Shown here piece by piece: positions 52,251 to 60,657 of a DNA stretch of 64,000 nt. Every line of letters starts with the position of its first letter. Position 1 is the first letter of the stretch. The notes beneath the pieces were generated by a model. The model was given only the letters and a program-made list of their open reading frames with translations. It was not told the origin of the DNA and did no database searches. The position numbers and the translations under genes were made by a program. The DNA is taken from positions 5,828,001 through 5,892,000 of the forward strand of contig NZ_FMIB01000002.1 in assembly GCF_900091475.1 (NCBI RefSeq). The letters run 5' to 3'. This DNA is from Micromonospora chersina (GTDB lineage Bacteria > Actinomycetota > Actinomycetes > Mycobacteriales > Micromonosporaceae).

Positions 52251-53195
52251 TCAGGGGCAGCGGACGACCTGACCGGCGTAGGTCAGGCCGCCGCCGAAGC
52301 CGAACAGCAGCACCGGGGCGCCCGCGGGCACCTCCCGCCGCTCGACAAGCTTCGACAGGGCCAGCGGCACGCTCGCCGCCGAGGTGTTGCCGGACTCGAC
52401 GATGTCCTTGGCGATGATCGCGTCCGGGATGTTGAGCCGCTTCGCGATGCCGTCGATGATCCGGGCGTTGGCCTGGTGCGGCACGAACGCGGCCAGCTCC
52501 GACGGGTCCACCCCGGCCTTCTCGCAGGCCTGGAGCGCGAGCGGGGCCAGGGCCGTGGTGGCCCAGCGGAAGACCGCCTGCCCCTCCTGCGCGATGTACG
52601 GCCGCCAGCCCTCGATCCGGACCGCGTCGCTCTTCTCCGGCACCGAACCCCACACCACCGGACCCACACCGGCCGGCTCACCCTCGGCGGCCGCGGTGAC
52701 CACGGCCGCACCGGCGCCGTCGCCGAAGATGATGCAGGTCGAGCGGTCGGTCCAGTCGGTGAAGTCGGAGAGCTTCTCCGCGCCGATGACGATCGCGTTG
52801 CGCGCCGCCCCGGCCCGGATGGCGTGGTCCACGGTGCCGAGGGCGTACGCGAAGCCCGAGCAGGCGGTGTTGATGTCGTACGCGCCCGGCGCGCTGATGC
52901 CGAGCTTGGCCGCGACCCGGCAGGCCACGTTCGGGCTGCGGTCCACCGAGGTGCAGGTGGCCACCACGACGAGGTCGATGTCGGCGGCCGTGAGGCCCGA
53001 GTTGGCCAGCGCCTTGCCGGCGGCGGCGGCGGCCATGTCGGCCACCGTCTCGTCCCCGGCGATCCGGCGGGTGACGATGCCGACCCGGTCCCGGATCCAC
53101 TCGTCGTTCGTGTCGACCATCTGGGCGAGGTCGTCGTTCGTGACCACGCGGGAGGGCTGGTAGTGCCCCATCGCGACGATCCGGCTGCCGGGCAT
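52251..53195 (-). CDS. fabH: Beta-ketoacyl-ACP synthase III
   Basis: The 314-residue product has the FabH triad Cys112 (NTACSGFAYAL), His in FVPHQANARI and Asn in ESGNTSAASVPL. It condenses short acyl-CoA, probably including branched starters, with malonyl-ACP to begin fatty acid synthesis. Its ATG overlaps the fabD stop by one base (TGATG), indicating translational coupling. Confidence 0.97.
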   Translation of the reverse strand: MPGSRIVAMGHYQPSRVVTNDDLAQMVDTNDEWIRDRVGIVTRRIAGDETVADMAAAAAGKALANSGLTAADIDLVVVATCTSVDRSPNVACRVAAKLGISAPGAYDINTACSGFAYALGTVDHAIRAGAARNAIVIGAEKLSDFTDWTDRSTCIIFGDGAGAAVVTAAAEGEPAGVGPVVWGSVPEKSDAVRIEGWRPYIAQEGQAVFRWATTALAPLALQACEKAGVDPSELAAFVPHQANARIIDGIAKRLNIPDAIIAKDIVESGNTSAASVPLALSKLVERREVPAGAPVLLFGFGGGLTYAGQVVRCP

Positions 53196-54136
53196 CAGTT
53201 GTTACCTTCCGTTCCCCGCCCGCCGTGGCGGGCGATCAGGTCCCGCGCCGCGGGCAGGTCGTCGGGGGTGTTCAGGGTGACGATCTCCGGCGCGCCCTCG
53301 CCCTTGAGTTCGCGCTTGACCAGGCCGGCCAGGGTGCCGGCCGGCGGCAGTTCGATCACGCCGGTGACGTCGAGGTCGGCCAGCGTGCGCATGCACAGGT
53401 CCCAGCGGACCGGGGCGGTGACCTGGCGGACCAGCCGCCGCACCAGCTCCCGGCCGTCGGTGACCGCGCCGCCGTCCAGGTTGGAGAGCAGCGTCCGGGC
53501 CGGGTCGGCCGGGGTGATGTCCGCGGCCACCTCAGCCAGCGCGGCCTCGGCCGGGGCCATGTACGGCGTGTGGAAGGCGCCGGCCACCTTCAGCATGATC
53601 ACCCGGGCCCGGGCCGGCGGCTCGGCGGCCAGCTTCTCCAAGCCGGTCACCGCGCCGGCGGCGACGATCTGGCCGGCGCCGTTGCGGTTGGCCGGGTGCA
53701 GCCCGTGCGCCTCCAGGGCGGCGAGCACCTCGTCGGGGTCGCCGCCGAGCACGGCGGCCATCCCGGTCGGCTCCAGCGCGCAGGCGGCGGCCATCTCCCG
53801 GCCGCGTACGCCGGCGAGGGTCACGGCCGACTCGGCGGTCAGCACCCCGGCCAGGGCCGCGGCGCCCAGCTCGCCGACGCTGTGGCCGGCGACCACCGCG
53901 ACCTCGTCCATGGGCAGGTGCTCGCCGGCGAGCAGCGCGGCCGCCACCAGCAGCGGCTGGGTGCGGGCGGTGTCCTTGATCTCGTCCGCGTCGGCCTCGG
54001 TGCCGAGGTGGAGCAGGTCGACCCCGGCCAGCGCCGACCACGAGCGCAGGCGCTCCGCCGCACCGGGCAGGTCGAGCCAGGGGGTCAGGAAACCGGGCTT
54101 CTGGGAACCCTGTCCGGGTGAGAGTACGGCGAGCAC
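53195..54136 (-). CDS. fabD: Malonyl-CoA:ACP transacylase
   Basis: The 313-residue acyltransferase has GQGSQ near the N-terminus, the nucleophile GHSVGE (Ser86) and GAFHTPYM with the catalytic histidine. It loads malonyl groups onto AcpP. It is the first structural gene of the cluster, 78 nt after the stop of the FasR-type regulator. The start is GTG at 54136 and no strong Shine-Dalgarno sequence precedes it. Confidence 0.96.
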   Translation of the reverse strand: MLAVLSPGQGSQKPGFLTPWLDLPGAAERLRSWSALAGVDLLHLGTEADADEIKDTARTQPLLVAAALLAGEHLPMDEVAVVAGHSVGELGAAALAGVLTAESAVTLAGVRGREMAAACALEPTGMAAVLGGDPDEVLAALEAHGLHPANRNGAGQIVAAGAVTGLEKLAAEPPARARVIMLKVAGAFHTPYMAPAEAALAEVAADITPADPARTLLSNLDGGAVTDGRELVRRLVRQVTAPVRWDLCMRTLADLDVTGVIELPPAGTLAGLVKRELKGEGAPEIVTLNTPDDLPAARDLIARHGGRGTEGNN

Positions 54137-54214
54137 GTCTACGACTCTGACGGATACTCGCGGGTCGCGCTGTAACGCACGGCACCAAACCGCACTAGAA
54201 GCTTTGGAGGGAAC

Positions 54215-55480
54215 CTACAAAGATCGGCGCCGATCATCACCTGTCTGCGGCGTTTTGTTGGCACCTGGGGCGGATGTCTGGCTCGGGACCGGTGCGACAC
54301 CCGGGACCACCGGGTCGAGCCGCCCCACCGTCAGGGCCACCTGCAGGGTGAACGCGTCGCGGGGCGTGAGCGGGGAGAAGCCGGCCACCTCGGCGACCCG
54401 CTTCAGCCGGTAACGCACCGTGTTCGGGTGTACGAAGAGCGCCCGCGCCGCGCTCTCCAGCGTGCCGCCGGCCGCGAAGAACGCGTCAAGTGTCTCCAGC
54501 AGTTCGCCGCCGGCCCGGGCCAGGGGCGCGTACACGTCGTGGCGCAGCCGCCGGCGGGCCTCGGCGTCCCCGGCCAGGGCCCGCTCGGGCAGCAGGTCGG
54601 CGGCGGAGACCGGGCGGGGCGCGGTCGGCCAGGCCGGCGCGGCCCGGAAGCCGGCCAGGGCGGCGCGCGCCGAGTCGGTCGCCTCGTCGAGGCTGGGCAC
54701 GGCCGGGCCCACCACCACGGGGCCCTCCCCGAACGCGGTGAGCAGCTTCTCCGTGGCCGCCACCGGGTCGGCCGCCCCGCCCAGCACGATGACCAGCCGG
54801 TCGCCGTGCACGCCGCCGATCACCTCGACCCCGATCCGGCGGGCCTGCCGGTAGACGGTGTGCAGCACGGCCGCCACCTCGCCTCCCGGGGAGCGGCCCA
54901 CGGCCACCGCCACCGGCGGCGCGTCCGACCAGCCCAGCGCCGCCGCCCGGCTGGCCAGCACGTCCGGCGAGTCACCCCGCAACAGCGCGTCGACCAGCAA
55001 CGCCTGCAAGCGGGCGTCCCAGGAGCCGCGGGTCTCGGCGGCGCGGGCGTAGACCCGGGCGGCGGCGAAGGCGATCTCCCGGGAGAAGCGCAGCACCGCC
55101 TCCCGCAGCAACTGCTCCTCGCCCTTCACGGCGAGGTGCGACACCTGCTCCTCGACCACCTCGATGGTCACCTTGATCAGCGCGACGGTCTGCTGGAGGG
55201 TGATCGAGCGCGCGAGGGCCTGCGGCGCGGCGGCGAAGACCTCGTCCGACACCTCCTGGGTGCTGTCGGTCGCGCCGCCGCCCTGGTGCAGCCACTGCAC
55301 CAGCGACCGGACACCCGCCTGGGCGACCACCATGACCCAGGAGCGCTGGTCGGCCGGCAGCTCCCGGAACCAGGGCAGCGTCTCGTCCATCCGCGCCACG
55401 CTGGCGGTGGACAGCGCGCCCGCCGCCCGCTCGATACGGCGCAGCGTCGCCGACAGTTCGGTCCCGCCCGGTTCACTCAC
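54215..55480 (-). CDS. fasR: FasR-type PucR-family regulator of fatty acid synthesis
   Basis: GTG at 55480 with GAGGGA is chosen over an upstream in-frame start. The 421-residue protein has a helical sensory N-terminal half, a GGDEF-like central region typical of the PucR/CdaR family, and a C-terminal helix-turn-helix (TLESAARALFVHPNTVRYRL). Position just before fabD matches Streptomyces FasR, an activator of the fab operon. The assignment rests on this synteny and domain layout. Confidence 0.88.
   Translation of the reverse strand: MSEPGGTELSATLRRIERAAGALSTASVARMDETLPWFRELPADQRSWVMVVAQAGVRSLVQWLHQGGGATDSTQEVSDEVFAAAPQALARSITLQQTVALIKVTIEVVEEQVSHLAVKGEEQLLREAVLRFSREIAFAAARVYARAAETRGSWDARLQALLVDALLRGDSPDVLASRAAALGWSDAPPVAVAVGRSPGGEVAAVLHTVYRQARRIGVEVIGGVHGDRLVIVLGGAADPVAATEKLLTAFGEGPVVVGPAVPSLDEATDSARAALAGFRAAPAWPTAPRPVSAADLLPERALAGDAEARRRLRHDVYAPLARAGGELLETLDAFFAAGGTLESAARALFVHPNTVRYRLKRVAEVAGFSPLTPRDAFTLQVALTVGRLDPVVPGVAPVPSQTSAPGANKTPQTGDDRRRSL
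54222..54235. promoter_or_regulatory. 14-bp perfect palindrome upstream of fabD
   Basis: GATCGGCGCCGATC lies inside the 3' end of fasR, about 90 bp before the fabD start. CTTTG (54202-54206) and CAAAG (54218-54222) form another dyad beside it. Either could be the FasR binding site; this is inferred from position only. Confidence 0.35.
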
Positions 55481-55617
55481 GGCATTCCCTCGGCTCGCGA
55501 CTGCGGGGCTCACTCCTCGCGCTCACGGCACCAGCCTGACACGCCCTGACCAGCGACTCCACTTCGAGGCCCGCCCGCCGGGCCGGCGACGGCGGCCGGC
55601 GGCGACAATGGTTTCCC

Positions 55618-56163
55618 GTGACCGACACCCCGCGCGCCCTCGCCGACCTCGCCCGCGACATCGACGCCACCTGCCGCCTCACCGGGCGCTTCGTGCTCCG
55701 CTCCGGCCGGACCGCCGACGAGTACTTCGACAAGTACCAGTTCGAGGCCGACCCGGTGCTGCTGGACCGGGTCGCCGCCAGCCTGGCCAGGCTGGTCCCG
55801 CCCGGCACGGAGGTGCTGGCCGGCCTGGAGATGGGCGGCATCCCGGTGGTCACCGCGCTGGCCCGGCACGTCGGGCTGCCCTGCGCGTTCGTCCGCAAGA
55901 CCGCCAAGGCGTACGGGACCGCCCGGCTGGCCGAGGGCGCGGACATCGCCGGGCGGCGGGTCCTGGTGGTCGAGGACGTGCTGACCTCGGGCGGCCAGGT
56001 GGTGATCTCCACGGGCCAGCTCCGCGAGCTGGGCGCGACCGTCGAGCACGCGCTGTGCGTGATCGACCGGGGCGAGGGCGGCGCGGAGGCCCTCGCCGAC
56101 CACGGCATCGCCCTGCGCGCCCTGCTCACCCGCGCCGACCTGGACGCCGCCCGCCGCCCCTGA
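55618..56163 (+). CDS. pyrE: Orotate phosphoribosyltransferase
   Basis: The 181-residue type I PRTase has the PRPP-binding motif VLVVEDVLTSGGQ near residue 118 and the flexible catalytic loop AFVRKTAKAYGT. It converts orotate and PRPP to OMP in pyrimidine synthesis. GTG at 55618 is 8 nt after GACAAT (55604-55609), so the mRNA is probably leaderless. No other pyr gene is adjacent, which is common in actinobacteria. Confidence 0.95.
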   Translation: MTDTPRALADLARDIDATCRLTGRFVLRSGRTADEYFDKYQFEADPVLLDRVAASLARLVPPGTEVLAGLEMGGIPVVTALARHVGLPCAFVRKTAKAYGTARLAEGADIAGRRVLVVEDVLTSGGQVVISTGQLRELGATVEHALCVIDRGEGGAEALADHGIALRALLTRADLDAARRP

Positions 56164-56205
56164 CCGATCCCCTCCCGGACGATCTCCACGGGTACGCGCT
56201 GACGA

Positions 56206-56266
56206 GCCCGTCGGGCCCGGCCAGTACGGTGTCAGAGCACGTCGGGGTGACGACCGCCCGACGGGC
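56206..56266. promoter_or_regulatory. Twin palindromes around a promoter
   Basis: GCCCGTCGGGC (56206-56216) and GCCCGACGGGC (56256-56266) are each palindromic around a central base and are also complementary to each other. TACGGT (56225-56230) lies between them as a possible -10 box. They could be paired operators or arms of a DNA loop upstream of the small gene at 56291. Confidence 0.45.
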
Positions 56267-56290
56267 GATGGCGAGTGTGAGGAGACCGGG

Positions 56291-56626
56291 ATGGCGCACG
56301 GGGAGGCCGAGCACGGCTGCGCCCAGGGCGAGCCCTGCCGGCCGGGCCACCACGACCAGCAGGCGTCCGCCAAGCACCCGCGCCGGACGGGCCTGACCCA
56401 TCCGGGCGAGCCGGCCGCCGGCTGGACGCCCGAGCGCGCGGACGACGAGCCGCCCGTGCCCCGCCAGCGGGCCGCCGAGCCGGCGACCCCGGCCGGGCCC
56501 GAGCCGGAGCCGGCGCAGGGCTGCCTCAGCGACCTGCCCGGTTGGGCGGGCGCCCACCGGCACGGCGCGGTCCGTCCGCGCAGCCGTGCGGTGCGCCGGG
56601 AGCGACCGCCCCGCCGCTGGTGCTGA
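56291..56626 (+). CDS. Small hypothetical protein rich in Pro, Arg and His
   Basis: ATG at 56291 has GAGGAG 7 nt upstream and gives 111 residues. The N-terminus has Cys/His pairs (HGCAQGEPCRPGHH), the middle is Pro/Glu-rich, and the C-terminus is basic (RPRSRAVRRERPPRRWC). No domain is recognised. The good ribosome-binding site and upstream promoter-like elements support expression, but compositional bias of GC-rich DNA could produce such a frame by chance. Confidence 0.45.
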   Translation: MAHGEAEHGCAQGEPCRPGHHDQQASAKHPRRTGLTHPGEPAAGWTPERADDEPPVPRQRAAEPATPAGPEPEPAQGCLSDLPGWAGAHRHGAVRPRSRAVRRERPPRRWC

Positions 56627-56662
56627 CCCCACGGTCGCCGTCCGGCGACTAGCGTGGGCCGG

Positions 56663-57589
56663 GTGAAGGCGATCGCGATCGACGCGTACGGCGATGTCGA
56701 CCGGCTCACCCTGCGCGAGTTGCCCAGCCCGCCGGTGGGACCGGACACGGTCCTGGTCCGGGTGCGGACCGCCGGGGTGAACCCGGTCGACGGGAAGATC
56801 CGCGAGGGGCACCTGGCCGCCCTGATGCCGAGCCACTTCCCGCTGGTGCCCGGCTGGGACGCCGCCGGGGTGGTCGAGGCGGTCGGGCCGGCGGTGGCCG
56901 GGTTCGCCGTCGGTGACGAGGTGATCGGCTACGTCCGGCGCGACGACGTGCAGCACGGCACGTACGCGGAGCTGGTCCCGGCCCCGGAGCGGTGCCTGGC
57001 GGACAAGCCGGTGCAGGCGTCCTGGGCCGAGGCGGGCGGGCTGCCGCTGGCCGGGCTCACCGCCTACCAGGCGTTGCAGCTGGCCCGCACCGGCGCCGGC
57101 GACACGGTGCTGGTGCACGGCGCGTCGGGCGGGGTGGGGCACCTGGCGGTGCAGCTGGCCCGGGCGCTCGGCGCGGGCCGGGTGATCGGCACGGCGAGCG
57201 AGGCCAACCACGACTTCGTCCGGTCGCTGGGGGCGGAGCCGGTCAGCCACGGCGACGGCCTGCTGGACCGGGTCCGCGCGGTCGCGCCCGACGGGGTGGA
57301 CGTGGCGCTGGACCTGTTCGGCGGCGACGCGCTGGACGTCTCCGCCGCGCTGCTCGCCCGGCCGGCGCGGCTGGTCTCCACCGCCGACCCGGAGCACGTC
57401 ACCCGGCTCGGCGGCAGCTACGTCTTTGTGAAGCCGTCCACGGCCGACCTGAGCGTGCTGGCCGGGCTTGTCGACGCCGGCCGGCTCGCCGTGCACGTGA
57501 CCCGGACGTTCCCCCTGGCCGAGGCGGCCGAGGCGCAGCGCCTGGTGGCGGCGGGACACGTCCGGGGCAAGGTGGTGCTGGAGGTCTGA
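56663..57589 (+). CDS. Zinc-independent quinone oxidoreductase-like MDR protein
   Basis: GTG at 56663 follows TAGCGT (56650-56655) by 7 nt, so the transcript is probably leaderless and the in-frame GTG at 56654 is rejected. The 308-residue product has a GroES-like domain (GVNPVDGKIREG, no zinc ligands) and a Rossmann domain with VHGASGGVGHLAVQLA. It resembles NADPH:quinone oxidoreductases that reduce electrophilic carbonyls or quinones. Length is typical of the short QOR group. Confidence 0.9.
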   Translation: MKAIAIDAYGDVDRLTLRELPSPPVGPDTVLVRVRTAGVNPVDGKIREGHLAALMPSHFPLVPGWDAAGVVEAVGPAVAGFAVGDEVIGYVRRDDVQHGTYAELVPAPERCLADKPVQASWAEAGGLPLAGLTAYQALQLARTGAGDTVLVHGASGGVGHLAVQLARALGAGRVIGTASEANHDFVRSLGAEPVSHGDGLLDRVRAVAPDGVDVALDLFGGDALDVSAALLARPARLVSTADPEHVTRLGGSYVFVKPSTADLSVLAGLVDAGRLAVHVTRTFPLAEAAEAQRLVAAGHVRGKVVLEV

Positions 57590-57599
57590 GCCGGACGGC

Positions 57600-58262
57600 T
57601 CAGCGGGTGCGGCGGCGCACCAGCAGCGCGATGCCGGCGAGCCCGGCGGTGATGACGACCATCACCCCGACGTTGAGCAGCAGCAGCCGCTGGAGTTCGC
57701 CGAGCGCCTCGTCGATGTCCTGCACCGGGTCGAGGGCTTCCTCCGGGATGACCCGCTCGCCGCCGCCGATGCCGCCGCTGATCGTGTCGAACTGCCGGTC
57801 CAGCGGCACTCCCACGGTGCGCAGCGTCTCGGACATGTTGAGCCGCCCGAAGAACCAGCCGGCCCGGGTCTTGCTCAGGTCGGGCTGCTTGGCCGGCCGG
57901 TAGACCCGGGGGCCGCCCTTGGCGAGCGGGTAGAGGTCGTAGGTCTTCGTCGGCGAGCCCGCGTAGAGCACCACGACCGTGTACTTGGGACCGAGGTCCT
58001 TGGCGGCCGGGCCGCGCTGCTGGCCGCTGGCGCCCAGCCACTTGACCTGGTCGACGACCATGTTCACCTCGGCGGGCCGGCTGTCGGCGCGCAGTTGCAG
58101 CGGCTGGTCGAGCCGGTGGCCGGTGATGTCCACACCGGCCGGTGCGAGTTTGGGCTTGGGCGCCGCCTGCGCCGCCGTGGTGCCGGCGAGGGCCAGCGAG
58201 CACGCGGTCGCCACCACCACTCCGGCCACGGCGGCCAGCAGCCGCTTCACCTTACGGACCAT
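57600..58262 (-). CDS. Secreted membrane-anchored hypothetical protein
   Basis: ATG at 58262 with GAGGAGG gives 220 residues: a Sec signal (LLAAVAGVVVATACSLALAG, cleavage near AQAA), an extracytoplasmic domain of about 140 residues (ITGHRLDQPLQLRADSRPAE, TYDLYPLAKGGPRVYRPAK), and a C-terminal membrane helix near residues 193-213 followed by RRRTR. It is probably displayed outside on a C-terminal anchor. No family is recognised. It is divergent from copC, so a shared envelope or metal role is possible. Confidence 0.8.
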   Translation of the reverse strand: MVRKVKRLLAAVAGVVVATACSLALAGTTAAQAAPKPKLAPAGVDITGHRLDQPLQLRADSRPAEVNMVVDQVKWLGASGQQRGPAAKDLGPKYTVVVLYAGSPTKTYDLYPLAKGGPRVYRPAKQPDLSKTRAGWFFGRLNMSETLRTVGVPLDRQFDTISGGIGGGERVIPEEALDPVQDIDEALGELQRLLLLNVGVMVVITAGLAGIALLVRRRTR

Positions 58263-58442
58263 CGCCGCCTCCTCGCCCCGTTCGATGGGTGGCTTCCGCT
58301 GCAGATCGCGCTGGACCGGCCGACGGTGGCCGCCGGGCGCGGGCCGGCGTCCACCTTCAAAGACTCCGCAGGATGTCGCTGGGTTGCAGCTGCTGGGAGA
58401 GTATTTGGAACTATTTGCGATCTGCGACCGACCAACAGAGCG

Positions 58443-58455
58443 GCCGATGATCGGC
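58443..58455. promoter_or_regulatory. GCCGAT-G-ATCGGC palindrome before copC
   Basis: A perfect 6-bp dyad around one base lies 30 bp before the copC start. TATTTG occurs twice just upstream (58402-58407 and 58412-58417, 10 bp apart) in an AT-rich patch that could include promoter elements. No CsoR- or CopY-like consensus was seen. Confidence 0.4.
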
Positions 58456-58484
58456 GGCCGGATCGTACCCGGATGGAGGGGTTC

Positions 58485-59102
58485 ATGGGGGGCAGGGTCG
58501 CCCGCGTGGCGCGTGGCTTGTTGGTGCTCGGGTTGGCGGCCGCGGTGCCGGTGCTGCTGCCGGCCGCGCCGGCGGCCGCGCACAACTCGCTGACCGGCAG
58601 CGATCCGAAGAACGGGGCGCGGGTGGCCACCGCGCCGAAGCGGATCGAGCTCCGGTTCCTCGCCTCGCCGGCGCCCGCCACGACGAAGATCACAGTCACC
58701 GGGCCGGACAACGTGCCCGCCACGGGCGGCGCGCCCACGTTCGCCGCCAACCGGGTCAGCGTGCCGTTCACCCCGGGCGCGGCCGGCCTCTACATCGTGG
58801 CGTACCGGATCGGCTCGGCCGACGGCCACCCGGTCAGCGGGGAGGTCCGCTTCACCCTGACCACCGGCACGGCCGCCGCGCCGCCGTCGACCACCGCCGT
58901 GCCGAGCGGCGCCGCGCCGACCAGCGCCGCGCCGGGCACGCCCGCGGGCTCGCCGGCGACGTCCGCGGCGAGCCCGGCGCCCGCGGCGGACGAGGCGGAC
59001 GACGACGGGGGTACGGGGTGGCTGTGGGCGATCGGCGCCGCCGTGGTGCTGGTCGCGCTCGGCGCGGGCCTGCTGCTGCGCCGCCGGTCCACCCGCGGCT
59101 GA
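58485..59102 (+). CDS. copC: CopC-domain copper-binding protein
   Basis: ATG at 58485 is preceded by GGAGGGG; an in-frame ATG at 58473 overlaps that site. The 205-residue product has a Sec signal ending PAAA before HNSLTGSDPKNGA, placing His at the mature N-terminus as in Cu(II)-binding CopC. The SADGHPVSGEV motif supplies the other Asp and His ligands. A Pro/Ala linker and C-terminal membrane helix with RRRSTRG anchor it. It binds copper outside the membrane; no copD is adjacent. Confidence 0.92.
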   Translation: MGGRVARVARGLLVLGLAAAVPVLLPAAPAAAHNSLTGSDPKNGARVATAPKRIELRFLASPAPATTKITVTGPDNVPATGGAPTFAANRVSVPFTPGAAGLYIVAYRIGSADGHPVSGEVRFTLTTGTAAAPPSTTAVPSGAAPTSAAPGTPAGSPATSAASPAPAADEADDDGGTGWLWAIGAAVVLVALGAGLLLRRRSTRG

Positions 59103-59119
59103 CCCCGCGTACGCGAGAA

Positions 59120-59149
59120 GGGGCCCGCCGGACGACCGGCGGGCCCCTC
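59120..59149. terminator. Bidirectional terminator, 13-bp stem
   Basis: 59120-59132 and 59137-59149 pair perfectly around ACGA, between the convergent copC and gltX stops. No U tract is present. Confidence 0.88.
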
Positions 59150-59160
59150 ACGATCCGGGG

Positions 59161-60570
59161 TCAGAACAGGCGCACCCGGGCGGCCCGCAGCCGGGTCAGG
59201 GTGCGGTCGCGGCCGAGCACCTCCAGCGACTCGAACAGCGGCAGCCCGACGGTCCGGCCGGTCACCGCGACCCGGACCGGGGCCTGCGCCTTGCCCAGCT
59301 TCAGGCCGCGCTCCGCGCCGACCGCCTCCAGCGTGGACTTCAGCGACTCGGCGTCCCAGGACTCCAGCGCCTCGAACGCGGCGATCGCCGCGTCCAGCAG
59401 GTCGGCCGCGCCCTCCTTCATCGCCTTGGCCCAGGCCCCCTCGTCGATGAGCGGGTCGGCCAGGAAGAGGAAGTCGACGTTCGGCACGATCTCGCTGAGC
59501 ACCGCGATCCGGGTCTGCGCGAGCGGCGCCACGGCGGCGAACGCGGCCGCGTCGAACTCGGCCGGCTGCCAGGGCGGCGGGGCGATCGTGTCGGTGCCGG
59601 TCAGCCAGGGCTGGCAGGCGGCGATGAACTCCTCGACCGGCAGCGCCCGGATGTAGTCGCCGTTGAACGCCCGCAGCTTCTTCTCGTCGAAGAACGCGGG
59701 GGAGGGGTTCACCTCCTCCAGCCGGAACTCGTCCTCGATGACCGACCAGGGCACGATCTCCCGGTCGCCGGAGGGCGCCCAGCCGAGCAGCATGAGGTAG
59801 TTGCGCATCGCCTCGGCGAGGTAGCCCTCGTCGCGGTACGCCTCCAGGGCGACCTTGTCCCGCCGCTTGGACAGCTTCTGCCGCTTCTCGTTGACCACCA
59901 CGGGCACGTGCGCCCAGATCGGCGGCTTGACCCCGAGCGCGTCCCAGAGCAGCTGCTGCTTGGGCGTGTTGGGCAGGTGCTCCTCGGCCCGGATCACGTG
60001 GGTGATCCCCATGGTCATGTCGTCGACGACGTTGGCCAGCAGGAAGACCGGCGAGCCGTCGCCGCGGGCGATGACGAAGTCCTCGATCAGCTTGTTCTCG
60101 AAGGTCGGCTCGCCGCGGATCAGGTCGACCACCACGGTCTCGCCCTCGTCCGGGGTGCGGAACCGCAGCGCCCGGCCCTCGCCGGGGCCGAGGCCCTTGT
60201 CGCGGTGGTAGCCGTCGTAGCCCTGGTACTGGGAGCCGGTGCGCGCCTGTACGTCCTCGCGGGTGCAGTCGCAGTAGTACGCCCGGCCGCCCTCGTAGAG
60301 CCGCTGGGCGGCGGCCCGGTGCTCACCCGCGTACGAGGACTGGAAGTACGGGCCCTCGTAGCTGCCCCGGGCGATGCCGATCCAGTCGAGCGCGGAGAGG
60401 ATGCCCTCGGTCCATTCGGGCTTGTTGCGGGCCGCGTCGGTGTCCTCGATGCGGAGCACGAACACCCCGCCCTGCTGCTTGGCGTAGATCCAGTTCTGCA
60501 GGGCCGAGCGGGCGCCGCCGACGTGGAACATTCCGGTCGGGGAGGGGGCGAAGCGTACACGTACCGTCAC
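59161..60570 (-). CDS. gltX: Glutamyl-tRNA synthetase
   Basis: The 469-residue class I synthetase has the HIGH-type motif as [11 protein letters not shown] after FAPSPTG, and the KMSKS-type motif as KLSKRRD near residue 240. It also has the DCTREDV cysteine region of zinc-binding types. It charges tRNA-Glu, and in actinobacteria also tRNA-Gln for later amidation by GatCAB. Length is normal. A palindromic element separates it from the upstream MFS gene. Confidence 0.98.
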   Translation of the reverse strand: MTVRVRFAPSPTGMFHVGGARSALQNWIYAKQQGGVFVLRIEDTDAARNKPEWTEGILSALDWIGIARGSYEGPYFQSSYAGEHRAAAQRLYEGGRAYYCDCTREDVQARTGSQYQGYDGYHRDKGLGPGEGRALRFRTPDEGETVVVDLIRGEPTFENKLIEDFVIARGDGSPVFLLANVVDDMTMGITHVIRAEEHLPNTPKQQLLWDALGVKPPIWAHVPVVVNEKRQKLSKRRDKVALEAYRDEGYLAEAMRNYLMLLGWAPSGDREIVPWSVIEDEFRLEEVNPSPAFFDEKKLRAFNGDYIRALPVEEFIAACQPWLTGTDTIAPPPWQPAEFDAAAFAAVAPLAQTRIAVLSEIVPNVDFLFLADPLIDEGAWAKAMKEGAADLLDAAIAAFEALESWDAESLKSTLEAVGAERGLKLGKAQAPVRVAVTGRTVGLPLFESLEVLGRDRTLTRLRAARVRLF

Positions 60571-60603
60571 GCCCCCCAGCCTACGGCGGCCCGCGACCGC
60601 ATA

Positions 60604-60651
60604 AGGAAGGGCCCCTTCTTAACGCCTCGTGAGGGTAAAGGGGCCCTTCCT
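60604..60651. repeat. Interspersed palindrome with terminator-like fold
   Basis: AGGAAGGGCCCCTT (60604-60617) and AAGGGGCCCTTCCT (60638-60651) are perfect 14-bp arms. The interior also pairs through TTA, CCTC and GAGG. It lies 7 nt beyond the stop of the MFS gene and 33 nt before gltX, so it can end the GH1-MFS transcript. I recall similar AAGGGGCCCTTCCT palindromes scattered in Micromonospora genomes. Confidence 0.82.
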
Positions 60652-60657
60652 CACACG

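Noticed and set aside
50695..53195. Ketosynthases as part of a polyketide cluster
   Set aside because: The fabD-fabH-acpP-fabF order with a FasR-type gene is primary fatty acid synthesis. No tailoring or modular PKS genes are present.
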